Shown piece after piece: positions 1-6,519 of a stretch of 8,491 nucleotides of DNA. Within the stretch, counting starts at the first letter, position 1. Every line of letters begins with the position of its first letter. This stretch comes from Amphritea sp. (GTDB lineage Bacteria > Pseudomonadota > Gammaproteobacteria > Pseudomonadales > Balneatricaceae). The position numbers and the translations under genes were made by a program. The notes beneath the pieces were generated by a model. The model did not search any database. It saw only the letters and a program-made list of their open reading frames with translations, and was not told where the DNA came from. The stretch lies in the NCBI GenBank assembly GCA_018067325.1, contig JAGPUU010000425.1:1-8491 (forward strand). Reading direction: 5' to 3'.

Positions 1-534
1 GTTTGGGCGGCCTTGCCCTTAGCTGCATTAGGAATGGCCAGCTTATCACTTGATTCAGAATTAGTGATTGGTCAGGGCGAGTTGTTTTTCCTGATATCGG
101 CTGTTGCTTTTGCTCTGTTCTATAACTTAAACAGTCGGGCCGCAAGTCGTATCTCAGTGATCGCACTCTCTGTGATTCAGCTGATAGTGGTGGGTCTGGT
201 TGCCCTGATGATTTCAGCATTAACTGAAACCTGGCAATTTGAGCCATCTCTTGAGTTACTGGGATGGTTGTTGGCGAGTGTCCTGATTGCGACCAGCGTG
301 CGTTTTTTTATTCAGACCTGGGCGCAGGGTATGGCACCTGTCAGTCATACAGCGGTCATCATGACGTTGGAGCCTGTCTGGACTGCGTTGCTGGCGATCT
401 GGTGGTTTAGTGAAACGATGACCACTATGCAGCTACTAGGTTGCAGTTTGATCTTTAGCGCGCTGTTAGTTAATCGCTGGCCCGCTTTGATGCTATGGAT
501 GAAAGGTAGTTATAGTTCGGTTAAGAGTCGTTAA
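1..534 (+). CDS. EamA/DMT-family transporter, C-terminal part (5' truncated by window edge)
   Basis: The reading frame is open from base 1, so the start lies outside the window; 177 codons are visible and roughly 120 residues are probably missing compared with the usual ~300-residue family length. The visible part is strongly hydrophobic with about five membrane segments. It carries the hallmark of the second EamA repeat: a helix ending TLEPVWTALLAIWWFSE, then a Leu/Gly-rich last helix (QLLGCSLIFSALLV) and a short charged tail. Proteins of this drug/metabolite transporter superfamily sit in the inner membrane and usually export small metabolites or amino acids. The substrate cannot be read from sequence. 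A possible hairpin terminator follows directly, so it seems to end its transcription unit. Family assignment is firm; function is open. Confidence 0.9.
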   Translation, partial: VWAALPLAALGMASLSLDSELVIGQGELFFLISAVAFALFYNLNSRAASRISVIALSVIQLIVVGLVALMISALTETWQFEPSLELLGWLLASVLIATSVRFFIQTWAQGMAPVSHTAVIMTLEPVWTALLAIWWFSETMTTMQLLGCSLIFSALLVNRWPALMLWMKGSYSSVKSR

Positions 535-542
535 TTTTATCT

Positions 543-581
543 GGGCTGCCTATGGCGGCTCTTCTAAGTTTCTCCTTTCTT
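543..581 (+). terminator. Probable rho-independent terminator of the EamA gene
   Basis: An 8-bp stem (gggctgcc at 543-550 with ggcggctc at 554-561, two G-U pairs) closes a 3-base loop nine bases after the stop codon. It is followed by a T/C-rich tail (562-581) rather than a pure T run. Position and stem are good and the tail is mediocre. Confidence 0.5.
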
Positions 582-691
582 ATAAATTGGCCGTTTTTAT
601 ACGAGCTATCTTTTTTTCTTATATTGAATCTGTTTTTAGAATGTTTGAATAAATGTTCTCTATGCTAATATTTCAATGTGATACATCTTCA

Positions 692-719
692 TTAATTAAA
701 TTGTATAAAATATTATAAT
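692..719 (+). promoter_or_regulatory. Possible promoter of the AraC-family gene
   Basis: A perfect TATAAT (714-719) lies in very AT-rich DNA 31 bases before the start codon at 751. A weak -35-like ttaatt (692-697) sits 16 bases upstream of it. In such AT-rich DNA a TATAAT match can arise by chance, so only the -10 is suggestive. Confidence 0.3.
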
Positions 720-750
720 TATAAAAATAAATACCTGGCGTGAGTGAATC

Positions 751-1509
751 ATGACTAATGATTTCGATCTAAGGATGAAGGGAATAGATAGGGATGTTGT
801 CTTAAGTAAATCGACAGAAATTATTCATTCTATAACCGGAAATTCTGATGAATTTCTGGTCTATATGATGATCGATAACCTAGAAAGAAATATTAAGATT
901 CAGGTTTGCCAACGGATCTTTGTTAATCAATTTGTCTTTGAAAGATGTGAGAGTTCCCCGTCAGATTTGGTTCAGAGTGCTGAGGGTGTCGCTAACAATA
1001 TGATCCGCCTTGAATCGAAATCTCTTAGAAAAATGATTCTCCATCTGCTGGAGTTGAGAGAGCAGATTGCGCCTGAGTTACAGTGTCACTATATCGATAT
1101 TATTTTCCACTATATTGAGTCGGAAGTTACATTCGATAATACTTTCTTAGAAAGTGCTACCAGTAAGCAGAAAGTGATGGAAAAGCTGCGTAGCTATATA
1201 GATCAGAATATTAAGCATAATCTAACTATAAAGAGTCTGATGGCAATTTGTCATATGAGTGAACGGTCTCTCTACTACCTGTTTCGTGAAAGCGAATCGA
1301 CAACTCCTCTTTCCTATATTCAGCAACGTAAAATTACTCGGGTACATCAGGATATTAAAGCCAGAGAATCCAGTCATAATATTACTCAACTAGCGATGGA
1401 GTATGGCTTTACTAATTTAGGGCGTTTTTCCCAACTCTACCGCAAACAGGTAGGAGAGTTACCCTCTGTGACTCGATCAAGAGCGGTTAGTCAGGCGTTA
1501 AGGGTATAA
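751..1509 (+). CDS. AraC/XylS-family transcriptional regulator
   Basis: This 252-residue protein has a C-terminal AraC-type DNA-binding domain (about residues 143-245) with two helix-turn-helix units: one around 158-180 (LTIKSLMAICHMSERSLYYLF) and one around 211-239 (ITQLAMEYGF, then LGRFSQLYRKQVGELPS). The LGRFS..YR...GELPS ending resembles AraC regulators of aromatic and organic-acid catabolic operons. The N-terminal ~140 residues, the presumed effector domain, match nothing I recognise. The protein is shorter than the ~300 residues usual for that group. ATG 751 is preceded by a weak Shine-Dalgarno (gtgag, 740-744). The gene is convergent with the porin at 1784-2827. Direct repeats upstream of that porin fit an AraC-type operator, so it may regulate the porin and AEC genes (inference). 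Family is certain; target and effector are unknown. Confidence 0.93.
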   Translation: MTNDFDLRMKGIDRDVVLSKSTEIIHSITGNSDEFLVYMMIDNLERNIKIQVCQRIFVNQFVFERCESSPSDLVQSAEGVANNMIRLESKSLRKMILHLLELREQIAPELQCHYIDIIFHYIESEVTFDNTFLESATSKQKVMEKLRSYIDQNIKHNLTIKSLMAICHMSERSLYYLFRESESTTPLSYIQQRKITRVHQDIKARESSHNITQLAMEYGFTNLGRFSQLYRKQVGELPSVTRSRAVSQALRV

Positions 1510-1587
1510 GGTTTTGGTGCGTAATTGCCCCTGAGAGTATAGGCCTGGGTTTACTTTTAGTTAGATAAATCAGAATGAGTATTGAGA

Positions 1588-1614
1588 TGCGCGGTTAATG
1601 CGTAGACTTTTTTT
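1588..1614 (+). terminator. Weak candidate terminator downstream of the AraC gene
   Basis: A short stem (tgcgc 1588-1592 with gcgta 1600-1604, one G-U pair) is followed, after three bases, by seven T residues (1608-1614). It lies about 80 bases past the AraC stop. The stem is too short for confidence. Nothing else is evident between 1510 and 1700. Confidence 0.25.
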
Positions 1615-1699
1615 CGTCTGGGAAAAGTATTGAATAGACTGTTGTTGGATTGTTGAACTTAGGGATCAATGATGCGATAGAAGAGATGCGGTAGGAAGC

Positions 1700-1754
1700 A
1701 GAAGAAATAAAAGATGGATAGAGATACCGGTGAAGGGGGCCAGTATCTCTATCC
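1700..1754 (-). terminator. Rho-independent terminator of the porin gene
   Basis: A perfect 12-bp inverted repeat (ggatagagatac at 1716-1727 with gtatctctatcc at 1743-1754) encloses a 15-base loop. Read on the minus strand it is followed by a T-rich tract (complement of 1700-1715). It lies 30 bases beyond the porin stop, so it fits as the porin terminator. There is no T run on the plus-strand side. Confidence 0.7.
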
Positions 1755-1768
1755 AGAGATAGTACTTA

Positions 1769-1789
1769 TTCTAAGAAAAGTTCTTAGAA
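1769..1789 (-). repeat. 9-bp inverted repeat overlapping the porin stop codon
   Basis: The arms ttctaagaa (1769-1777) and ttcttagaa (1781-1789) are perfectly complementary around a 3-base loop. The stop codon (1784-1786) lies inside the right arm. No T run follows, so this is not a terminator alone. A 3' stability hairpin in front of the terminator at 1716-1754 is one possibility. Confidence 0.55.
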
Positions 1790-2827
1790 CTTGTACATCG
1801 CCATAACTTCAACCTGCTGGCCAACCGGGCGCAGCGGGTGGCTTGCCATATCCTGATCACGCCACTCAATACCAAGGTCCAGACCTGGAAGGTAGTTATA
1901 CATCAAAGTAGCGGTAGTCATGTAAGCTGAAGTATCCGCTGCATCATCAACTTCTACTTTACCGTACCGCAGAGTGCCATTTAGCTTTTCAGTCAGATTT
2001 TGTGAGATGCCTAAGTTGAAACCTGTCTGAGAAACCAGATCACCGGCTGCATCGATATCACAGCTCGCAGTAATGCCAGGGTTCCATGCCCCGCCTACAC
2101 ATAAACCGGAGTTTACGCCTTGGCCTTTACCGGTGAATGCACCAGCAAACAGCGCGCCTTTGCCGACAGCAAATTTACCCAGTAAAGAAACAGCTGCTCC
2201 GATCTTAGAGTCATCTACACTAGTCGTTTGAACTTCACGGGCAGTAATTGCGGCGCTGTATGCACTGCCTGATTTGAAACGTTGAGCGTAAGACACCACC
2301 ATATCTGGCATAGATGCTTCGTCATAAAGAGGCTCTGCAGCAGAGATGATAAAACCGTTGGTTCTATAATGGGCGACCATGCTCGGACGAACGGTGCCGC
2401 CGTTACCGGCGATTGTCCCATAGCCTGAGCCAAAGAAATTTATCATGACCGCATCGAAGGGTGCTGTTGCAAAGAAGTTACCACTCCAGGTTTGACCAAC
2501 AGTCAAAGCATCAATGCTGATGAAAGCGTGACGCATACGCCAATCATATGTTCCTGAAGCGCCAGTCCCCCAGAAATCGCCTTCAAGAGCTCCGCCTAGT
2601 TTGTGACCGTCAACTTCTTTGTTAGCTTTAATATTAAAACGGGATTGACGCGCAGTACCTTCTACATCGTTAGCACCATTATCTGGCATACCCCAGATGG
2701 CTTCAGCTTTTAGGTATCCGCCTATGCTGAATTTAGTACCATCAACTTCACCGAGTTCTACAGCGCTTACAAAAGTTGATGCGGTTGCAGCTAAGATTGC
2801 AATGCTTAGCGTATTAAGTTTTTTCAT
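1784..2827 (-). CDS. Outer-membrane porin, DcaP-like
   Basis: This 347-residue protein has a classic signal peptide (MKKLNTLSIAILAATAS..., predicted cleavage after VSA, residue 22) and ends in Phe (AMYKF), the usual signal for beta-barrel insertion. The mature start FSIGGYLKAEAIWG, the ARQSRFNIKA strand, LEGDFWG and the RMRHAF...LTVGQTWS block (residues 97-115) resemble DcaP-type trimeric porins, known in Acinetobacter for passage of dicarboxylates and other small anions. The N-terminal coiled coil of Acinetobacter DcaP is absent. Two Cys (243, 256) fall in a probable surface loop and could form a disulfide. ATG 2827 has an upstream Shine-Dalgarno (AAAGAGG). The gene is monocistronic, divergent from the AEC carrier and convergent with the AraC gene. 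Porin identity is very likely; the DcaP subfamily is probable; substrate is inferred only. Confidence 0.88.
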   Translation of the reverse strand: MKKLNTLSIAILAATASTFVSAVELGEVDGTKFSIGGYLKAEAIWGMPDNGANDVEGTARQSRFNIKANKEVDGHKLGGALEGDFWGTGASGTYDWRMRHAFISIDALTVGQTWSGNFFATAPFDAVMINFFGSGYGTIAGNGGTVRPSMVAHYRTNGFIISAAEPLYDEASMPDMVVSYAQRFKSGSAYSAAITAREVQTTSVDDSKIGAAVSLLGKFAVGKGALFAGAFTGKGQGVNSGLCVGGAWNPGITASCDIDAAGDLVSQTGFNLGISQNLTEKLNGTLRYGKVEVDDAADTSAYMTTATLMYNYLPGLDLGIEWRDQDMASHPLRPVGQQVEVMAMYKF

Positions 2828-2837
2828 CTAATAGAAA

Positions 2838-2844
2838 CCTCTTT
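2838..2844 (-). promoter_or_regulatory. Ribosome binding site of the porin gene
   Basis: AAAGAGG on the minus strand lies 10 bases before ATG 2827. The TATAAT-like hexamer at 2848-2853 is too close to be the promoter, since its transcript start would fall on this site. The true promoter must lie further upstream. Confidence 0.6.
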
Positions 2845-2899
2845 ATTATTATATAAGTGGGGGTCTATGATCGCATGATCCTAAAAATGTAATATCTTA

Positions 2900-2931
2900 A
2901 TACTGCAAATGTATGTACATATACTGCAAAT
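2900..2931. promoter_or_regulatory. AraC-type operator candidate: 11-bp direct repeat with 21-bp period and central palindrome
   Basis: The sequence atactgcaaat occurs exactly at 2900-2910 and 2921-2931, giving a 21-bp period, two helical turns. This is the half-site spacing seen for AraC/XylS-family proteins. Between the repeats is a perfect 10-bp palindrome tatgtacata (2912-2921). The element lies 73-104 bases upstream of the porin start, a position from which an activator could contact RNA polymerase. The repeats are directly visible; the link to the AraC-family gene at 751-1509 is inference. Confidence 0.55.
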
Positions 2932-3252
2932 TTAGTGTGCATGTTTTTTATAAGGTTTTACTTACATTGTTTTTTGTTGGTATAAGGTTATTCAATTATT
3001 AAAATAATTATGATGTGACTTTACTAGATTATTTATGGTTAATTATCACCTTCAGAGTTATTGAACAGGCTGGGTTTAATTCAGGCCTCGTTGTCTCATT
3101 TTTCATGTGCCTGACATATAACTTTAACTGGAGGTAGATGGACTTATCCTAGTGACTGATGAAGTGAGACTAGGCGAATCTTACGTTTACCCATTGCAAA
3201 AACCGCACATAAGGCGGTATGTTTAATCGCTCACTCTATACAAGTAATAAAC

Positions 3253-4194
3253 ATGTTAAATATTCTGAGTATTACTGCACCGATTTTTTTACTGATCTTG
3301 GCCGGTTTCGTTACGACTCGGTTCGGTATAATCCCCCGCGAAGCGTTGCCGGGTATGAGCCGCTTTGTGCTTTATCTGGCACTACCGGTGCTGATGTTTC
3401 AGAAGATATCGCAACTGGATATCAGTCAGATAATCGATTCAGATTACATTATGGTCTATGCCGCAGGCGGTCTGTTTTCCTTTATTTCTGTGTTTGCTAT
3501 AAGCCGATGGATGCTGAAGGACAATATCAGTTTTTCCAGTCTTAAAGGTTTTGGCAGTGCTTGTCCTAATAGTGCATTCATTGGTCTGCCGGTGATGATG
3601 CAGTATTTTGTTGATGATGCACCGACTCAGGCGTTTGCGATGGCGCTGATAGTGGAGAATATTATTCTGTTTCCTATCGCGTTTGCGTTGATGGAAACCC
3701 AGGGTGAAACTGGTGTCGGGCTGAGAAAAATAGTAAAAACAGTGGCGGGTCGATTAGTAAGAAATCCGATCATTATCGCTGTTTTTTCAGGCGTGTTGGC
3801 CGTGCTAGTTGGGTTTCAGGCACCAGGCTTTCTGGGTCGGGGAATGGATCTGTTGGCAGGGGCGGCAGCACCGGTAGCATTGATCATTATTGGTGGGTCG
3901 TTGGCAGGGGTTGCCTTCAGTGCAACGCTCAAAGATATCGTTATGATTTCTGGCTTCAAATTGCTTATCCAGCCGCTGGTGGTGTTGTTTTTGGTGGTAT
4001 TCGTCGTACCCGATATGGATCTGATGTTGAAGCAGGCAGCAGTAATCTTTTCTGCTTCACCGATGCTTAGTATCTATCCCATTGTCGGTGGCCAATATGG
4101 TCATCAGAGCTATTGTTCTGGCGTTTTAATGGTGACCACCATTCTTGCCTTTTTCAGTATCAGTTTAGTGTTGAGTTTATTAAGCCTTATATAA
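3253..4194 (+). CDS. AEC-family (auxin efflux carrier-like) transporter
   Basis: This 313-residue integral membrane protein has the length and roughly ten hydrophobic segments typical of the AEC family (Mem_trans). Family features include the N-terminal IFLLILAGFVTTRFGIIP, the intramembrane motif CPNSAFIGLPVM (residues 104-115), RNPIIIAVFSGV after the central loop (170-181), IIIGGSLAG (211-219) and the late SASPMLSIYP (267-276). Bacterial AEC members include malonate (MdcF) and malate (MleP) carriers; others are uncharacterised permeases. It acts in the inner membrane, moving small organic anions or related metabolites. ATG 3253 gives the expected N-terminus although no clear Shine-Dalgarno precedes it. 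It stands alone, divergent from the porin and 202 bases upstream of yadG. Co-regulation with the porin is inferred from the shared intergenic region. Family is certain; substrate is unknown. Confidence 0.92.
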   Translation: MLNILSITAPIFLLILAGFVTTRFGIIPREALPGMSRFVLYLALPVLMFQKISQLDISQIIDSDYIMVYAAGGLFSFISVFAISRWMLKDNISFSSLKGFGSACPNSAFIGLPVMMQYFVDDAPTQAFAMALIVENIILFPIAFALMETQGETGVGLRKIVKTVAGRLVRNPIIIAVFSGVLAVLVGFQAPGFLGRGMDLLAGAAAPVALIIIGGSLAGVAFSATLKDIVMISGFKLLIQPLVVLFLVVFVVPDMDLMLKQAAVIFSASPMLSIYPIVGGQYGHQSYCSGVLMVTTILAFFSISLVLSLLSLI

Positions 4195-4304
4195 GCAGAG
4201 GTAAAACGGGTTCGCTGTTTTTGCTGGAGCTTATCTACGTGATTATCTAGGTGCTTACCTGGATTCTACTGCGGGGAGCAGAATAGCGCTCGTTAGTCTT
4301 GGCA

Positions 4305-4333
4305 TTGAATTATTTTTGCAGTCTGCCTATTAG
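4305..4333 (+). promoter_or_regulatory. Candidate promoter of the yadGH operon
   Basis: TTGAAT (4305-4310) and TATTAG (4328-4333) are separated by 17 bases, each matching four of six consensus positions. The predicted start would leave a leader of about 55 bases before ATG 4397. The rest of the 4195-4396 gap shows no convincing terminator for the AEC gene, so read-through into yadG is possible. Confidence 0.35.
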
Positions 4334-4364
4334 CCTCTACTGTCTGACTTTATCTGGGGGTACT

Positions 4365-4427
4365 ATGTCTCTCTTATCGGTTTCAGAGAGCACAGAATGC
4401 CATCTATTATTCGAGTCAGTGGGCTGA
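4365..4427 (+). other. Possible 20-codon leader ORF overlapping the yadG start
   Basis: ATG 4365 is preceded by a G-rich Shine-Dalgarno-like tract (ctgggggtact) and opens a 20-codon frame that ends at TGA 4425-4427, 30 bases inside yadG in another frame. The yadG ATG itself (4397) has only a weak purine-rich site (cagagag). Translation of the short frame could expose or couple the yadG start. It may equally be chance. Confidence 0.2.
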
Positions 4428-5323
4428 CTAAAACCTATCAATCTGGCTTTACTGCACTTGAAAATGTAGATCTGGATATCCGTCGGGGTGAAATCTTCGC
4501 CCTGCTGGGGCCTAACGGGGCAGGGAAGACCACCCTGATCAGTATTATCTGTGGCATCAGCAGTCCGTCGGAAGGTTCTGTTCTGGCTGATGGCTTCGAT
4601 ATTGTCAGAGACTACCGTGCGGCTCGCAGTAAAATTGGCCTGGTCCCTCAGGAACTCTGCAGTGACGCATTCGAGAATGTCTGGTCTGCGGTGAGTTTCA
4701 GCCGAGGTTTATTTGGTAAACCCTCTAACCCTGCGTTTATTGAAAAACTCCTGCGTCAGCTTTCGCTGTGGGATAAAAAAGATGCCCAGATGCGTGAGTT
4801 GTCGGGTGGCATGAAACGCCGGGTGATGATTGCTAAAGCGCTGTCCCATGAGCCCGAAATCCTATTTCTCGACGAACCCACCGCCGGAGTCGATGTTGAG
4901 TTGCGTAAAGATATGTGGCAAATGGTTCGAGAGCTGCGGGAGCAAGGCGTCACTATTATTCTGACGACACACTACATCGAAGAAGCGGAAGAGATGGCCG
5001 ACCGAATTGGCGTAATTCGTAAAGGTCAGATTCTGCTGGTGGAGGAGAAACAAGCGTTAATGGATAAGCTCGGTAGTAAGCAGCTGAGTATTCGTCTACA
5101 ACAGCCGATCACTGAAATTCCAGCTGAACTATCAGAGTTTAATCTACAGCTGGATCAGGACGGCAGTAACCTTTCTTATTGTTATGACAGTCGCCATGAG
5201 AGTGATGGTATCGCTCGCCTGTTACGTAAACTGACCCAGCAGGGGTTGGAGATTCGCGATCTGAACTCCAGTGAAAGCTCCCTTGAGGATATCTTTGTTA
5301 GCCTGGTTCAGGAGGATCAGTAA
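4397..5323 (+). CDS. yadG: ABC transporter ATP-binding protein, YadG-like
   Basis: The 308-residue product equals the length of E. coli YadG and follows it closely along its length. All nucleotide-binding elements are intact: Walker A GPNGAGKT (38-45), Q-loop in LVPQE (Q85), signature LSGGMKRR (135-142), Walker B ILFLDEP (155-161; D159 and catalytic E160), D-loop AGVD and switch His in TTHY (H192). The last ~90 residues form the C-terminal extension typical of this drug/polysaccharide exporter group, ending [11 protein letters not shown]. The protein hydrolyses ATP at the cytoplasmic face to drive its partner permease, whose ATG begins one base after this stop. The transported substrate is not known for this family. 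A weak promoter and a possible overlapping leader frame lie upstream. Assignment is strong; the symbol is by similarity. Confidence 0.93.
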   Translation: MPSIIRVSGLTKTYQSGFTALENVDLDIRRGEIFALLGPNGAGKTTLISIICGISSPSEGSVLADGFDIVRDYRAARSKIGLVPQELCSDAFENVWSAVSFSRGLFGKPSNPAFIEKLLRQLSLWDKKDAQMRELSGGMKRRVMIAKALSHEPEILFLDEPTAGVDVELRKDMWQMVRELREQGVTIILTTHYIEEAEEMADRIGVIRKGQILLVEEKQALMDKLGSKQLSIRLQQPITEIPAELSEFNLQLDQDGSNLSYCYDSRHESDGIARLLRKLTQQGLEIRDLNSSESSLEDIFVSLVQEDQ

Positions 5324-5324
5324 T

Positions 5325-6086
5325 ATGAATGTCTATGCTATTCGGGCGATCTATAAGTTTGAAATGTCCCGTACCTTTCGCACACTGATGCAGAGTATCG
5401 CATCGCCGGTGCTTTCGACTTCGCTCTACTTTATCGTCTTCGGTACCGCTATTGGCTCGCGCATGGGCAATATTGATGGCATCAGTTACGGGGCTTTTAT
5501 TATTCCTGGGCTGGTAATGTTGTCATTGCTGAGTGAGAGTATTTCCAACGCCTCCTTTGGCATCTTCTTTCCCAAGTTCTCCGGCACTATATATGAGGTC
5601 TTATCGGCACCGGTGTCGGCGATGGAGATAGTGATTGGTTATGTCGGCGCTGCAGCGACTAAGTCGGTTACGCTGGGGTTACTGATACTGTTCACCGCCC
5701 AGTTGTTTGTTGATTACCACATAGAACACCCTATCTGGATGTTGGCGTTCTTGATTCTGACGGCCATCACCTTCAGCCTATTTGGTTTTATCATCGGTAT
5801 TTGGGCGGATGACTTCCAAAAGCTGCAGGTGATTCCGCTGATGGTAGTCACCCCACTGACTTTCCTTGGGGGAGCGTTCTACTCCATCAGTATGCTACCG
5901 GAGCCTTGGCAAACCTTGACGCTGTTTAATCCAGTGGTCTATCTGATCAGTGGCTTTCGCTGGGCGTTCTATGGGGTAGCAGATGTGAATGTAGTGGTGA
6001 GCCTGGGGATGACCATGGTCTTTCTGCTGATCTGTCTGACGACTGTCTGGTGGATCTTCCGTTCTGGGTATCGTCTTAGAACTTAA
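5325..6086 (+). CDS. yadH: ABC-2 type transporter permease, YadH-like
   Basis: This 253-residue membrane protein has six predicted helices and the ABC-2 signature before the last helices ([16 protein letters not shown], 177-192, then [14 protein letters not shown], 200-213). The N-terminal block ending [15 protein letters not shown] also matches YadH (256 residues in E. coli). It should dimerise and pair with two YadG-like ATPases in the inner membrane, probably as an exporter. The frame is open from 5271, but ATG 5325 is the right start: it has AGGAGG at 5310-5315 with a 9-base spacer, sits one base past the yadG stop and gives the family N-terminus. The Shine-Dalgarno lies within yadG, so the two are translationally coupled. 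Substrate is unknown. Confidence 0.93.
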   Translation: MNVYAIRAIYKFEMSRTFRTLMQSIASPVLSTSLYFIVFGTAIGSRMGNIDGISYGAFIIPGLVMLSLLSESISNASFGIFFPKFSGTIYEVLSAPVSAMEIVIGYVGAAATKSVTLGLLILFTAQLFVDYHIEHPIWMLAFLILTAITFSLFGFIIGIWADDFQKLQVIPLMVVTPLTFLGGAFYSISMLPEPWQTLTLFNPVVYLISGFRWAFYGVADVNVVVSLGMTMVFLLICLTTVWWIFRSGYRLRT

Positions 6087-6233
6087 GGCAGTGATGGGCG
6101 CTGGTATCCAGCAATATGCTGAGAAGAAATAAGTTAGAAAAAGGAAGAGAGGAATAGGCTGGCTATCAAGATTGGACTAATACTTGTTTGAGTATTGGGT
6201 TTTACCTGGTGTATCTAATTAATTAGAGATTTT

Positions 6234-6278
6234 ATGCAGCGGGGCCCGACGCGGTTGATGGGTCGGGCTTTGCTGCAT
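6234..6278 (+). terminator. Long-stem hairpin terminating yadGH
   Basis: The plus strand can fold into a 17-bp stem: atgcagc/gctgcat (6234-6240 and 6272-6278), three G-U pairs (6241-6243 with 6269-6271), then gcccgac/gtcgggc (6244-6250 and 6262-6268), with an 11-base loop. The GC-rich inner stem followed by TTT resembles a terminator, though the U run is short. On the minus strand the three middle positions are A/C mismatches, so the structure is stronger for the yadGH transcript. A weaker AT hairpin (aatact/agtatt, 6179-6196) precedes it. Confidence 0.55.
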
Positions 6279-6294
6279 AATAACCGGCATCTTT

Positions 6295-6519
6295 TTATCG
6301 TCCGTAGATGGATTCAAGATTTTCGGTACGCTTAATTTTGAACAGGTGCAGTACAGCAACAAAGGCAGCTTTCATCTTCTGATTTCTGGCTGCACGCTTT
6401 TCGATCGCGCGAGTTTCTTTCAGTTCACGCATCATGCGCATGAAGTATTCGTGTTCGGTTTCTGGAAAATTCTTCTGGTGCAGGTTGTTCATAGCAATGT
6501 AATCGTAAGTAGTTAACAT
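6295..6519 (-). CDS. Hypothetical small basic protein (74 aa)
   Basis: I do not recognise this protein. ATG 6519 is supported by GGAG (complement of 6527-6530) seven bases upstream; an internal Met at codon 10 has no such site. The first ~30 residues are mixed and contain aromatic and acidic positions (ETEHEYFMRMM). A long charged helix follows (RELKETRAIEKRAARNQKMK, about 31-50), then a short hydrophobic amphipathic stretch (AAFVAVLHLFKIK) and a polar end (ENLESIYGR). There is no signal peptide or clear transmembrane helix. The charge pattern recalls small DUF1127-like proteins, but their conserved C-terminal motif is absent. It stands alone, convergent with yadH. A small hairpin (cgcac/gtgcg, 6538-6554) lies in its leader. 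A poor promoter candidate (TTGTCG, 15 bases, GATAAT) lies at 6613-6639 on the minus strand. The Shine-Dalgarno and codon use make it likely real. Confidence 0.65.
   Translation of the reverse strand: MLTTYDYIAMNNLHQKNFPETEHEYFMRMMRELKETRAIEKRAARNQKMKAAFVAVLHLFKIKRTENLESIYGR

Larger units (their letters stand above)
2828..3252. other. Divergent intergenic regulatory region between porin and AEC genes
   Basis: These 425 bases hold no credible gene and are AT-rich, mainly from 2880 to 3060. Seen here: two GATC sites inside a tandem ATGATC repeat (2867-2880), the direct-repeat operator at 2900-2931, a 6-bp inverted repeat cctagt/actagg (3148-3153 and 3169-3174), and a small hairpin accgc/gcggt (3202-3206 and 3214-3218) just before the AEC start. 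No strong sigma-70 promoter was found in either direction, which would fit activator-dependent transcription. A GGAGGT at 3130-3135 precedes only a four-codon frame. Confidence 0.6.

Noticed and set aside
2215..2433. 72-codon minus-strand ORF inside the porin gene
   Set aside because: It lies wholly within the porin in another frame on the same strand, has no supporting ribosome site or recognisable domain, and is a shadow frame.
2848..2853. TATAAT on the minus strand just upstream of the porin
   Set aside because: A transcript starting from it would begin at or after the ribosome binding site at 2838-2844, leaving no usable leader.
3130..3152. GGAGGT followed by a tiny four-codon frame upstream of the AEC gene
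   Set aside because: The ATG is only two bases from the Shine-Dalgarno-like sequence and the frame stops after four codons; no codon bias suggests an attenuator peptide.
3219..3545. 108-codon plus-strand ORF overlapping the AEC gene
   Set aside because: It overlaps the AEC coding region out of frame and its translation has no membrane or domain pattern, whereas the AEC frame is clearly real.
4263..4284. Hairpin ctgc/gcag after the AEC gene
   Set aside because: The core stem is only four base pairs, extended only through a bulge, and no T run follows, so it does not qualify as a terminator.
4315..4322. tttgcagt upstream of yadG, matching part of the porin operator repeat
   Set aside because: Only eight bases match and there is no second copy at 21-bp spacing, so it is probably chance.
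4756..5053. Two minus-strand ORFs of 63-65 codons
   Set aside because: Both are antisense to the conserved core of the yadG ATPase and encode low-quality Ser/Arg- or His/Gln-rich products.
5271..5324. Upstream extension of the yadH frame by 18 codons
   Set aside because: The extension overlaps the conserved end of yadG; ATG 5325 has a good Shine-Dalgarno and gives the family N-terminus.
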